Assembly (NCBI GenBank): GCA_039191605.1
Contig: JBCCXL010000005.1
Coordinates: 283,663-347,662 of the forward strand
Source: JBCCXL01 sp039191605
Lineage (GTDB): Bacteria; Acidobacteriota; Thermoanaerobaculia; Multivoradales; JAHZIX01
Length of the DNA stretch: 64,000 nt
Reading direction: 5' to 3'
Shown one piece after another: positions 9,619-17,412 of the stretch (its first letter is position 1; every line of letters starts with the position of its first letter). Position numbers and translations under genes: made by a program. Under the pieces are notes generated by a model. The model saw only the letters and a program-made list of their open reading frames with translations. It was not told where the DNA came from and searched no databases.

Positions 9619-10260
9619 TCACCGCGATGATTCCGACGGGTTGGTGAGGCGCTTGACCACCTCGCGAAACGGCTTGATGGCCGCCGGGTCATTGATGATC
9701 TGTTTGAAAACCACCTCAGTCTCGGAGACTCCTACGACGTCACCGTCGTAGAGCTCGTCGCCCTGCTGCAGTAAATAACTCTTGTTGCCCCCACCGCCGC
9801 GCACCTGGGCAAAGCGGCCTTGCGGCGTATCGAAAACGCCGGTGAGCGTCAGCTCCTCGATCAGCAGACCCCGACGACCTTCCGGCCGCGGGCCCTTGGG
9901 CAATTCCAGGCTTCGGCGACGCACCGGGGACTTGAAGGGATCGCGCCGATCTCCGGCGCTATAGCTATAGCCCGCACCGGCCAGCACCGCCTCGTCTTCT
10001 TCCAGGATCTGATCGATCCCGTCGAGGGGGCTCGAGGGAAGATCCTCTTCTGATTCCGACGCGGCCTCGCCGTCCGCCGTCGTCGCGTCCGTCGCATCGG
10101 CTCCCGTCGCTTCAGAATCCTGGGAAGAGGCGTCGGATTGCGCCACCAGCTCACCGGGCAGGGGCACGAAGAGCAGGGCGAGCCCGAGCAGGACCGCCGG
10201 CAGCCACGGATTCCCGGTCGGAGGGCTCTTGGGCGCTGGAGAGCGAATCTCTTGCACCAT
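9619..10260 (-). CDS. pilP: Type IV pilus assembly protein PilP
   Basis: A 213-residue inner-membrane-associated periplasmic protein that links PilN/PilO to the PilQ secretin. A hydrophobic segment (about residues 18-40) is followed by a disordered acidic stretch. The PilP beta-domain starts near 'DPFKSP', followed by 'LTLTGVFDTPQGRFAQV', 'SYLLQQGDELYDG' and 'VVGVSETEVVFKQ', the conserved family layout. The ATG at 10260 was chosen over an upstream in-frame TTG (10266) because GGGAGG sits 8 nt before the ATG and only 2 nt before the TTG. It starts 2 nt after the pilO stop. Its own stop at 9619 overlaps an alternative GTG of pilQ. Confidence 0.9.
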   Translation of the reverse strand: MVQEIRSPAPKSPPTGNPWLPAVLLGLALLFVPLPGELVAQSDASSQDSEATGADATDATTADGEAASESEEDLPSSPLDGIDQILEEDEAVLAGAGYSYSAGDRRDPFKSPVRRRSLELPKGPRPEGRRGLLIEELTLTGVFDTPQGRFAQVRGGGGNKSYLLQQGDELYDGDVVGVSETEVVFKQIINDPAAIKPFREVVKRLTNPSESSR

Positions 10261-10262
10261 GA

Positions 10263-10880
10263 TCAACGCCTCCCACGACGGCGACGGTTATCTCGGTCCT
10301 CCCGCTCCTCGGCGGGAGGCGGATCTTCTTTGTCGACGAAAGTCTTGGCGGTAAAGCGCGCGGTGATGGTGTGCTGGGATTGATTGTCCCGGGCGATGAT
10401 CTGCAGGTTCTCGATGTTGATAATTCGCGACAGATTGCTGATGCGATCAAAGAACAGGGCCAGCTCGTGATAGCCGCCATCGAGATCCATCTTGATCGGC
10501 CATTCCTTGTAGAACTCCCGATCCGCCTCACTCTCCGCAGGATCGAAAACCTTGAGATTGAACCCGGCCTGATCGGTGAGCACGCGAATTCGGCGAATGA
10601 GGTCCTGAGTATTGCGGCGCTTCGGAAGAATCTTGAGCAGCTTGTCCAGCTCGAGCTGAAGGGCGGCGACCTGCTGACGAAACTGCGGCAGCTTGGCCTT
10701 CGCCGACTCGCCCTCGGAGATCTTGACCTCGAGCTCGCTGATCTTTTCCTGGACGTCGCTGATCTCGTTGCGGACGTTATCCGAGAGGGCAAAATGATAG
10801 ACCCCCCAGATCACCGCACCGAGCACCAAGCCCGCGATCAGGCCGTAATATGCCGGCTTACCTTCTAATCCGGTTTCCAT
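10263..10880 (-). CDS. pilO: Type IV pilus assembly protein PilO
   Basis: A 205-residue bitopic inner-membrane protein. A short cytoplasmic N-terminus is followed by one membrane span (about residues 12-32), a coiled coil ('ISDVQEKISELEVKISEGES', about 38-90), and the ferredoxin-like domain ('ILPKRRNTQDLIRRIRVLTDQAGF', then 'YHELALFFDRISNLSRIINIENL'). PilO forms a heterodimer with PilN to align the inner-membrane platform with PilQ. The Arg/Asp-rich C-terminal tail (about 25 residues) is longer and more charged than usual. It starts 40 bp after pilN and runs almost into pilP. Confidence 0.92.
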   Translation of the reverse strand: METGLEGKPAYYGLIAGLVLGAVIWGVYHFALSDNVRNEISDVQEKISELEVKISEGESAKAKLPQFRQQVAALQLELDKLLKILPKRRNTQDLIRRIRVLTDQAGFNLKVFDPAESEADREFYKEWPIKMDLDGGYHELALFFDRISNLSRIINIENLQIIARDNQSQHTITARFTAKTFVDKEDPPPAEEREDRDNRRRRGRR

Positions 10881-10920
10881 GGCTTCAGACTCCGGTGGAG
10901 ATACGAGGTTCGCGACGCGC

Positions 10921-11532
10921 TCAGGTGCGCGGTTCGCGGCCCTCGGCCTCCCCCTCCTCCTCGGGTTTCTTCAGGGAGTAATCGACTCGAAGCTCGAAGT
11001 TGAACAATCCGCCCCGAGTTTCGCGCATGATGATCAGCGTTGGCTCGTTGAAGTTCGGTACTAAATCGAGGTTCTCGACGAAGTTCGCCACCGCATTCTC
11101 GTTGCGGGCCTGCCCTCGGAGGTTGATCCGCGAGCTACCGATATTCATGCGAGTCAGCCACACCAGCTCCGGCAGAGCGCGGGAGACGCTGTCCATCACT
11201 TCCACCGGACCGCGCTGGTTGACCTTGAGATTCTTGATGATCTCGATCTTCTGCTCGAGCTCCGCGGTCTTGTCCTTGAATTCGTTGACCTCTTTGATGA
11301 TCGGCTTCAAGGCGTCGTACTGACGCTGCAGACGCTGCTGGGTGTCTTGTTTCGACTTAAGATCAGCATTCAGCATCCAATATTCAGTACCCAGCGCGAC
11401 CACCCCCAGCAGCGCACCGAGAACCAGCAGGTAGTTGCCGAGGTTCTCTTTCTTCAGCCCCGCGGTGAGGTCCCGCTTCTTGCGGACAGCTGTCGGTCGC
11501 CGCGCTTCGCCGATCAGATTAATTTTGATCAT
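10921..11532 (-). CDS. pilN: Type IV pilus assembly protein PilN
   Basis: A 203-residue PilN. The N-terminus 'MIKINLIGEARR' is the conserved motif that docks into the cleft of PilM. A membrane span follows at about residues 32-52, then a coiled coil (about 55-100) and a ferredoxin-like periplasmic domain with 'LPELVWLTRMNIGSSRINLRG'. It works with PilM (cytoplasm), PilO and PilP as the alignment complex. There are 127 bp between pilM and pilN, larger than the other gaps in the cluster, but no terminator is seen there. Confidence 0.93.
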   Translation of the reverse strand: MIKINLIGEARRPTAVRKKRDLTAGLKKENLGNYLLVLGALLGVVALGTEYWMLNADLKSKQDTQQRLQRQYDALKPIIKEVNEFKDKTAELEQKIEIIKNLKVNQRGPVEVMDSVSRALPELVWLTRMNIGSSRINLRGQARNENAVANFVENLDLVPNFNEPTLIIMRETRGGLFNFELRVDYSLKKPEEEGEAEGREPRT

Positions 11533-11659
11533 GGCATGACCTCAGTGACGCCAGAAACTCCCCACCGGCTCCCCACCCAGGCAGACGTCGCGGGATACGC
11601 CGCGGGGAAGTCGCTGCGCGGCGCCAGCGCGGAAGCTCCCAAGCTCATCCGGAGACCCA

Positions 11660-12715
11660 TCAGTCACCCACCTTGCGCACTGCGAGCCCTACCGCCACCG
11701 CCAGGCGAGGAGCGATGGCCTGTAGGTAGTCGGCGTTGAAGTCACTCTCTTTGAACTGCACCCGCCGCAGCGGATTCATCAGCTCCGTGGGCACCCCAAA
11801 ACGATCCCGCAGGACCTGCACCAAATTGGTGGTCAGAGAGCAGCCACCGGACAGAATCAGCTCCCCCACCGCTCCTTCCGAAGAGGTAGCGGCGAAGAAT
11901 TCGAAAGTCTTTTGGAGCTCGGCAGCCATCTCTTCGGAGACCGTATCCAGCACCGGCCGGGCATCGTTGAGGGTGTAACGCCCCACCGGCTCGCCTCTCT
12001 TGAGGGCTTCCGCCTGCTCGAAAGAGAGGTTGAACTCCCGCTGTATCGCCTCCGTGTACTGGTTACCGCCGAAGGTAATATCCCGCCAGAAGACCGTTTG
12101 CCCCCGCGCCAACACGTTGATGTTGGTGACGCTCGCGCCCATATTGATCAGCGCCAGCACCTTCAGCGGGTCGAGATCGTAATTGATCTCATAGGCATTT
12201 TGAATCGCGAAGACGTCGACATCGATCAACACAGCCTGCTTCCCGGTCTGGGAAATCACTGACTGGTAGTCGTTGACCTTGTCGTTCTTCACCGCCACCA
12301 GGAGAACCTCCATGTTCTCCATCGTGGGATCAGCATCACCGAGGACCACATAATCCATGCGCACATCGGTGATGTCGAAGGGGATGTATTGCTCCGCCTC
12401 CCAGCGAATCGATTCTGCCAGCTCATCCTCGCTCATCGCCGGAAGCTGGATCTTCTTAATGATGACCGAATGCCCTGAAAGGGAAGTCGCGTAATTGGGC
12501 ACCTTCACCTTGGTCTCATCGTTGAGACGGTGAATGGCATCCACCACGAGCGAAGAATCCATGATGGAGCCATCGACGATGGCCTCCGGTGAAAGGGATT
12601 CCAGTCCCAAATGCTGCAGCTGGAACTCTCCCTTCTTCTCTTTCAGCTCCACGAGCTTGACGGCAGAGCTGCCGATATCCAAGCCGATCAGACTTTTTTT
12701 TCGCGAGAAGAGCAC
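11660..12715 (-). CDS. pilM: Type IV pilus assembly protein PilM, actin-like ATPase fold
   Basis: A 351-residue cytoplasmic protein of the FtsA/actin-like ATPase family that binds PilN. Nucleotide-binding elements are visible: phosphate-1 'IGLDIGSSAVKLVELK' (residues 9-24), phosphate-2 near 'ALINMGASVTNINVLARG', and the adenosine motif 'LILSGGCSLTTNL'. The start codon is GTG, preceded by AAGGA with about 5 nt spacing. Codons 5-8 contain a run of eight A residues, notable in such high-GC DNA. First gene of the pilMNOPQ run, it is preceded by a 245-nt putative leader and a near-consensus promoter. Confidence 0.94.
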   Translation of the reverse strand: MLFSRKKSLIGLDIGSSAVKLVELKEKKGEFQLQHLGLESLSPEAIVDGSIMDSSLVVDAIHRLNDETKVKVPNYATSLSGHSVIIKKIQLPAMSEDELAESIRWEAEQYIPFDITDVRMDYVVLGDADPTMENMEVLLVAVKNDKVNDYQSVISQTGKQAVLIDVDVFAIQNAYEINYDLDPLKVLALINMGASVTNINVLARGQTVFWRDITFGGNQYTEAIQREFNLSFEQAEALKRGEPVGRYTLNDARPVLDTVSEEMAAELQKTFEFFAATSSEGAVGELILSGGCSLTTNLVQVLRDRFGVPTELMNPLRRVQFKESDFNADYLQAIAPRLAVAVGLAVRKVGD

Positions 12716-12936
12716 GGGTTCCTTGCCTTTAGTTGATCTTCACGGGTCGAAACGGAAACGGAAACGGAAAGCCGGGGATCCTGCTGAGAACAATCCCACT
12801 GCGCCGACCCTAAAGCCGCCTTGCGAGCAAGACAGCTAGCTGAGAGAGGATGAGAACGATAGCCGATCGAAAGAATCGGCCTCCGAGCATACCCCAAAGT
12901 CATAGGAAAAGGCGATTTCGCCAATATTCAAACGGA

Positions 12937-12956
12937 TTTAGGAGGTATTACCTAAA
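12937..12956. promoter_or_regulatory. Inverted repeat near the predicted pilM transcription start
   Basis: Arms TTTAGG (12937-12942) and CCTAAA (12951-12956) flank an inner near-palindrome AGGTATTACCT. The element sits just downstream of the predicted -10 box. Position and symmetry suit an operator, but no regulator can be named. Confidence 0.35.
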
Positions 12957-12966
12957 GTTTCGCTCG

Positions 12967-12996
12967 AACATAGCAGCGGATTTGTAAGGGTGTCAA
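12967..12996 (-). promoter_or_regulatory. Putative sigma-70 promoter for the pilM operon
   Basis: Read on the minus strand, TTGACA (12996-12991) is followed after 18 nt by TATGTT (12972-12967). The -35 box is a perfect match to consensus and the -10 box matches 4 of 6. It lies in a locally AT-rich gap and points towards pilM, whose start is about 245 nt downstream. Confidence 0.55.
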
Positions 12997-13186
12997 GAAT
13001 CGGCATGCATTTATAGCAATATTAGGCATCGCTGTCCATAAGATTCATCGCCGCCGAATCCTCGAGCCCTACGAAGCATCCACGACGCTGCAACTCCCTC
13101 GCGTCCTTGCCTCGTCAAGACCCTCTATGGTACTTCTCCTGGAGCTATCCGCTCCTCGCGCCCATACCTCCAGGAGCTCGATCATC

Positions 13187-13417
13187 ATGTCGAAAAGATG
13201 CGAACTCTGCAATAAAGGCACTGTCTTCGGGCACAGCATCAGCCACGCCCAGAGCGCCACCAACCGCAGCGGGCAGACAAATCTCCAGCGCGTTCGTGCC
13301 TACATCGATGGCGCCGTGCGTCGGGCCTGGGCCTGCAGTCGCTGCATGCGGAATGGAAATGCTCACAAGCCGCCGATTCGCAGCTGGAGCCCCAGAGCCG
13401 AGGTAAAAACCAGCTGA
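13187..13417 (+). CDS. rpmB: 50S ribosomal protein L28
   Basis: A 76-residue ribosomal protein L28 of the large subunit. The start 'MSKRCELCNKG' and the second pair 'CSRC' (about residues 49-52) give a CxxC...CxxC zinc-binding form of the protein. Conserved core residues include 'GHSISHA' and 'NLQRVRAYIDG'. The ATG at 13187 was selected because AGGAG lies 10 nt upstream and the family begins here; the frame is open 60 bp further upstream. Monocistronic in this window; rel converges on it from the other strand. Confidence 0.93.
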   Translation: MSKRCELCNKGTVFGHSISHAQSATNRSGQTNLQRVRAYIDGAVRRAWACSRCMRNGNAHKPPIRSWSPRAEVKTS

Positions 13418-13607
13418 ACCCTGGAGCTTCCTGGGGCCAGAGCTCTCAAAGCTCCACCCAGGGAATTCCGGCGAAGGAACAGGCCCCCGGCACTGAAGCA
13501 GAGCTGCCGCAGACAACGCCACGGCAGAGCGATCTGCGCCAAGACCGACTTCGTCGAGGCTGATTCAGCTGGGGCCAACTAGGCCGAAGCGAACTCAGCC
13601 ACGATGC

Positions 13608-15848
13608 TCAGTTCAGGCTAGGGGACGACGAGCGCCGACCGCTCATCCGACGTTCTACCTGGCTCACTCCAGCGATGGAGCGGATGCCGGCCATGATGCG
13701 CTCCAGGTGCCGCTTGTCTCGCACCTGAACCACAACATCGATCAGCCCGAGACCAGTATCGAGGGTCTCCGCTTCGAGATGAGCGATATTCGATCCTAGC
13801 TTCGCGATGGTCTCGGTCATCTGCGCAAGGATTCCCGGCTCATCCGTCGACTCGACGCTGAGGGTGACCCGATTGCGGGTATCGCTATCCTTCGCCCAGC
13901 GCACCTCGATTTCCCGCTCTTGGTTGTAGAGCAGATTGCGGACGTTGGGGCAGTCGGTGGAGTGCACCGACACTCCGCGCCCCCGGGTGACGTAGCCGAC
14001 GATGTCCTCTCCGGGCACCGGGCTACAGCAGCTGGCGAGATAGGCCAACATATCCCCCTGCCCCTTGACCAAGATCGGCCCCGAGCCGAAGGGGAGAATC
14101 TTGCTCACCGCCCGCCGCAGTCGCGAGGGCTCCTCCGCTGGGCGAGAGCGCTGATCGTCGGACAGCACCCTGGCGACCACATGCTTTGGCGCGACCTTGC
14201 CGAAACCGATCCGAGCGAAGAGGTCATCCAGGTCGGAAAGCCCCTCGTCCTCTAGATATGAAGTCATCAGCGGGCTGTCGAGCACCTTGCGCGCGCTCAC
14301 CTTGTATTTGCGCAGCTCCTTCTCCACCATCGGTCGGCCGATCTCGATGGCGCGCTGCTTCTGCACCGCATTGAGCCATTGGCGAATTTTGCTCTTCGCC
14401 CGCGAGGTTGCCACGATATTCAGCCAGTCCTGGCTCGGCCGGGCGCTCTGACTGGTGATCACCTCGATCAAATCTCCGTTCTGCAGCGCGGTGCGCAAGG
14501 GCACGAGCTTGCCGTTGATCCTCGCTCCAGCGCAGGAATGGCCCAGCTCGGTGTGCACCTTGTACGCGAAGTCCAGCGGCGTGGCGCCCCGGGGGAAGCA
14601 CATCACCTCACCCTTCGGCGTGAAGACGTAGACCTCATCAGGATAGAGATCGATCTTCAGCGTGGTGAGGAAGGTGCGGGGGTCCTTGACCTCCTTCTGC
14701 CACTCCAGCAGCTGCCGCAGCCACAAGATGTTGTGGTCTCCAGCCTTCCCGCCGCCACCCTCGCCGCGCTTCTCTTTGTAGCGCCAATGGGCCGCGATGC
14801 CTTCCTCCGCCACCAGGTCCATCTCCCGAGTACGGATCTGAACCTCGAAAGGCTGGCCATTGCTCGCCACCACGGTGGTGTGCAGGCTCTGGTAGAGGTT
14901 GGGCTTGGGCATCGCGATGTAGTCTTTGAATCGGCCCGGAACCGGACGCCAATTCTGATGCACCACGCCCAAAGCGGCATAGGTCTCGTTGAGAGTATTG
15001 GTGATGATGCGGAAGGCCAGATAGTCGTAGAGCTGGGAGATGTCGATCCCCTGGCGTCGCAGCTTCTGCCAAATCGAGAAGTAGCGCTTGATCCGCCAGG
15101 TGATCGTCGCGTCGATACCCGCGCGCTCGAGGCTGTCCGCAAATTGATCGCGCAGCAGCTCGGCCACTTTCTCGTCCACCTTCATCTTTTCTTCAATGCG
15201 GTCGTGGAGCTCGCCGAATTGATGCGGGTAGAGGAAGTAGAACGCTAGGTCTTCGAGGTCTCCCTTGACCTTCGCCATACCGAGGCGGTGGGCGATGGGC
15301 GCATAGATCTCCAGCGTTTCTCGCGAGATCCGCCGCCGCTTCTCGGGCCCCATCGCTTCGAGAGTCTGCATGTTGTGTAGCCGATCCGCGAGCTTCACCA
15401 GGATCACTCGAATATCCCGCGCCGAAGCCAGGATCATCTTGCGGAAGGTCTCCGCCTGCGCCTGATCCCGCCGCACGTACTCGTGGCGACCGATCTTGGT
15501 CACTCCATCTACCAGCTCCGCAACATCCCGACCGAAGCGTTCCTCCAGAGTGTCCCGGGTCGCAGGAGTGTCCTCCAGCACGTCGTGGAGCATTCCAACG
15601 GCAACGCAGGTTTGGTCGAATTTCAGCCCAGCGAGCAAATACGCCACCGTCATCGGGTGATTGAAATAAGGCTCCCCGGACTTCCTCTTCTGATCTCGAT
15701 GCATCTCCGCACCGTATTCGAAAGCGGAGCGCAGGAATTCCTCGTCGTACGGACGACCCTGCTCGTCCAGCAGCTCCAAGATCGGCTCCAGGGTGTGGAT
15801 TCCCTTAGCCGGAATGGGAGGCAGCAGCTGGGTAGGGGTCTTTGGCAT
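13608..15848 (-). CDS. rel: Bifunctional (p)ppGpp synthetase/hydrolase Rel (RelA/SpoT family)
   Basis: A 746-residue long RSH protein controlling the stringent response. The N-terminal HD hydrolase domain is intact (His50 region, 'YFNHP' and 'MLHDVLEDT' with His88-Asp89). The synthetase domain carries 'GRFKDYIAMPKPNLYQSLHT', whose RxKD form is typical of bifunctional enzymes, and 'EVQIRTREMD'. A TGS domain ('DEVYVFTPKGEVMCFPRGATPLDFAY'), helical/zinc-finger region ('LASCCSPVPGEDIVGYVTRGRGVSVH') and C-terminal ACT domain follow in the usual order. Both activities should be present. The gene stands alone, with a secF terminator and a perfect inverted repeat upstream. Confidence 0.95.
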   Translation of the reverse strand: MPKTPTQLLPPIPAKGIHTLEPILELLDEQGRPYDEEFLRSAFEYGAEMHRDQKRKSGEPYFNHPMTVAYLLAGLKFDQTCVAVGMLHDVLEDTPATRDTLEERFGRDVAELVDGVTKIGRHEYVRRDQAQAETFRKMILASARDIRVILVKLADRLHNMQTLEAMGPEKRRRISRETLEIYAPIAHRLGMAKVKGDLEDLAFYFLYPHQFGELHDRIEEKMKVDEKVAELLRDQFADSLERAGIDATITWRIKRYFSIWQKLRRQGIDISQLYDYLAFRIITNTLNETYAALGVVHQNWRPVPGRFKDYIAMPKPNLYQSLHTTVVASNGQPFEVQIRTREMDLVAEEGIAAHWRYKEKRGEGGGGKAGDHNILWLRQLLEWQKEVKDPRTFLTTLKIDLYPDEVYVFTPKGEVMCFPRGATPLDFAYKVHTELGHSCAGARINGKLVPLRTALQNGDLIEVITSQSARPSQDWLNIVATSRAKSKIRQWLNAVQKQRAIEIGRPMVEKELRKYKVSARKVLDSPLMTSYLEDEGLSDLDDLFARIGFGKVAPKHVVARVLSDDQRSRPAEEPSRLRRAVSKILPFGSGPILVKGQGDMLAYLASCCSPVPGEDIVGYVTRGRGVSVHSTDCPNVRNLLYNQEREIEVRWAKDSDTRNRVTLSVESTDEPGILAQMTETIAKLGSNIAHLEAETLDTGLGLIDVVVQVRDKRHLERIMAGIRSIAGVSQVERRMSGRRSSSPSLN

Positions 15849-16151
15849 CGTTCTTAGGATCGAGTGTTAGAAGGATCGAGTGACGATAGGTAACTCATAG
15901 TACACGCATCTGCCACCGTGTATCACCGATCGCAGAGGTGGCACCGATCACGGTGCCACCGATGGGGGAGGAGTGAACATTCAGCAGAACAAGAAAACCT
16001 GGGCCTGCATTCTCCTGCGCGCCCTGCTCCGCAAATAAAAACGACCAATAAATCAAAAACGACCGGCGAAATCGCCGGCCGTCCAATCGACTCTGCCACC
16101 GAAGTGTCCGATGGCTTCGCCGCGAAGCAAGCTCGCGGTGAACCGATGTCT
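15849..16151. other. rel upstream region with perfect inverted repeat
   Basis: A 303-bp gap between secF and rel. It holds the secF terminator (16055-16080). It also holds a perfect 10-bp inverted repeat, GGTGGCACCG at 15937-15946 and CGGTGCCACC at 15951-15960, with a 4-nt spacer. The repeat is about 90 bp upstream of rel and has no adjacent T-run, so it is more likely a protein-binding or leader element than a terminator. Confidence 0.5.
16055..16080 (-). terminator. Rho-independent terminator after secF
   Basis: A 7-bp GC-rich stem (16063-16069 with 16072-16078), then on the minus strand GTCG and TTTTT (16059-16055). It is located about 70 bp past the secF stop and ends the yajC-secD-secF transcript. 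Confidence 0.75.
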
Positions 16152-17354
16152 TCAGCTGTTCTTGGCAGCCTCGCGGCGGGCGGCGGCGCGGCGCGCCTGG
16201 CCCTTCTCGCCGAAGTAATGCTCCCAAACCAACACCACCGGGCTAGCGACGAAGACCGAGGAGTAGGTGCCGATGACCACACCGAAGAGCAGCAGGAAGG
16301 CAAAGCCCTCGAGCACCTCGCCACCGAAGGTAAAGAGGCATGCCACCACCATCAGGGTGGTCATGGAGGTCATCACCGTTCGGGAGAGGGTCTGATTGAT
16401 GCTGCGATTCAGAACGTTGTAGAAGCGCTCCTTCTTGGCCTTCAACATGTTCTCGCGAACGCGGTCGAAGACCACCACCGTATCGTTCACCGAGTACCCC
16501 ACCAGGGTGAGGAAGGCGGCGATGGTGGTGAGGTTGAACTCGTAGCCGAAGAAGGAATACGCCCCAAGGGTGATGGTGACGTCATGGACGATGGCGACCA
16601 CCGCACCGACTCCGAAGCGGAACTCGAAGCGGATGGCGATGTAGATCAGCATCCCGGTCAAGGCCAGGATCACCGCCCAAATACCCTTTGACTTCAGCTC
16701 GTTACCGATCTGCGGACCGACATTCTCCACCGCCAACAGGGCATAGGAGCCGAGATGACCGAACTGCTCGAAGCGCTCGAAGATCTCGTCCCCCACCGCC
16801 GGCAGATCAGAGATCTGCTGCCAATCCTGAATCGCGCCGACCTGACGCCGGAGCCCCACCAGGGCGTCGACCGCCTGGCGATACTCCTCCGGCTCATCGC
16901 CGAGAGCCACGTCGGGGTTGAGACCGAGGGGGTCCGCCTGAATCAGGCGATCGAGGAGCAACTGGGCGTTGACCCGGTTGAGGTCCAGTCGATCTCCCTT
17001 GTCGGCGTTGTAGCGGGCGTCCAGCGCCTCCAGCAAGTCCTTCGACGAACCTTCCTCGCTGCCCTCCACCGTCGAGGTGCGGATCAGCACCTCGTTGGCG
17101 GCATCGCCGCCGAAGCGCTGTAGCTGAGATTCCGGATACCCGGCATCCGCCACGACGTCGCGGAGCTCGTCGAGATTCGGCTCTTCCTGGAATTGCACCG
17201 TGATCTGGGTGCCGCCAGCGAAGTCGATGCCGATGTTCAGCTTGCCCTGGAAGACATAGATCAAGCTGAGGGTCGCCAGGATCGCGGATACCACCGCGAG
17301 GGGCACCCGGTAGCGCATGAAGTCGATATTGATATTGGTCAGAAACTGCATCAT
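16152..17354 (-). CDS. secF: Protein translocase subunit SecF
   Basis: A 400-residue inner-membrane subunit of the SecDF complex that uses the proton-motive force to pull proteins across the membrane. Family motifs: 'NIGIDFAGGTQI' after the first span, 'GYSVNDTVVVFDRVREN' in the middle, and the last spans 'TSMTTLMVVACLFTFGG' and 'GVVIGTYSSVFVASPVVL'. The loop between span 1 and span 2 is enlarged (about residues 60-200) relative to the common SecF of about 300-320 residues. Two adjacent ATGs occur (17354 and 17351); GGGGAGG is spaced better for the second. It lies 58 bp downstream of secD. Confidence 0.95.
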   Translation of the reverse strand: MMQFLTNINIDFMRYRVPLAVVSAILATLSLIYVFQGKLNIGIDFAGGTQITVQFQEEPNLDELRDVVADAGYPESQLQRFGGDAANEVLIRTSTVEGSEEGSSKDLLEALDARYNADKGDRLDLNRVNAQLLLDRLIQADPLGLNPDVALGDEPEEYRQAVDALVGLRRQVGAIQDWQQISDLPAVGDEIFERFEQFGHLGSYALLAVENVGPQIGNELKSKGIWAVILALTGMLIYIAIRFEFRFGVGAVVAIVHDVTITLGAYSFFGYEFNLTTIAAFLTLVGYSVNDTVVVFDRVRENMLKAKKERFYNVLNRSINQTLSRTVMTSMTTLMVVACLFTFGGEVLEGFAFLLLFGVVIGTYSSVFVASPVVLVWEHYFGEKGQARRAAARREAAKNS

Positions 17355-17412
17355 AGGCCTCCCCGAGCCTGCTGGGGCCCGTGGCGTCGGCGGACTCTGG
17401 AGGATGTCCCGC

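Larger units (their letters stand above)
12716..13186. other. Divergent pilM/rpmB intergenic region
   Basis: About 470 bp between the divergently read pilM and rpmB. It contains four copies of a hexamer (GGAAAC type, about 12749-12772), a short palindrome GGCGATTTCGCC (12911-12922), the operator-like repeat, the pilM promoter and an AT-rich patch at 13007-13045. No convincing gene is seen; short open frames here lack family features. Confidence 0.6.

Noticed and set aside
12688..12924. Small minus-strand gene upstream of pilM
   Set aside because: It overlaps the pilM start, lacks a ribosome-binding site and spans the hexamer repeat. It is better explained as leader sequence.
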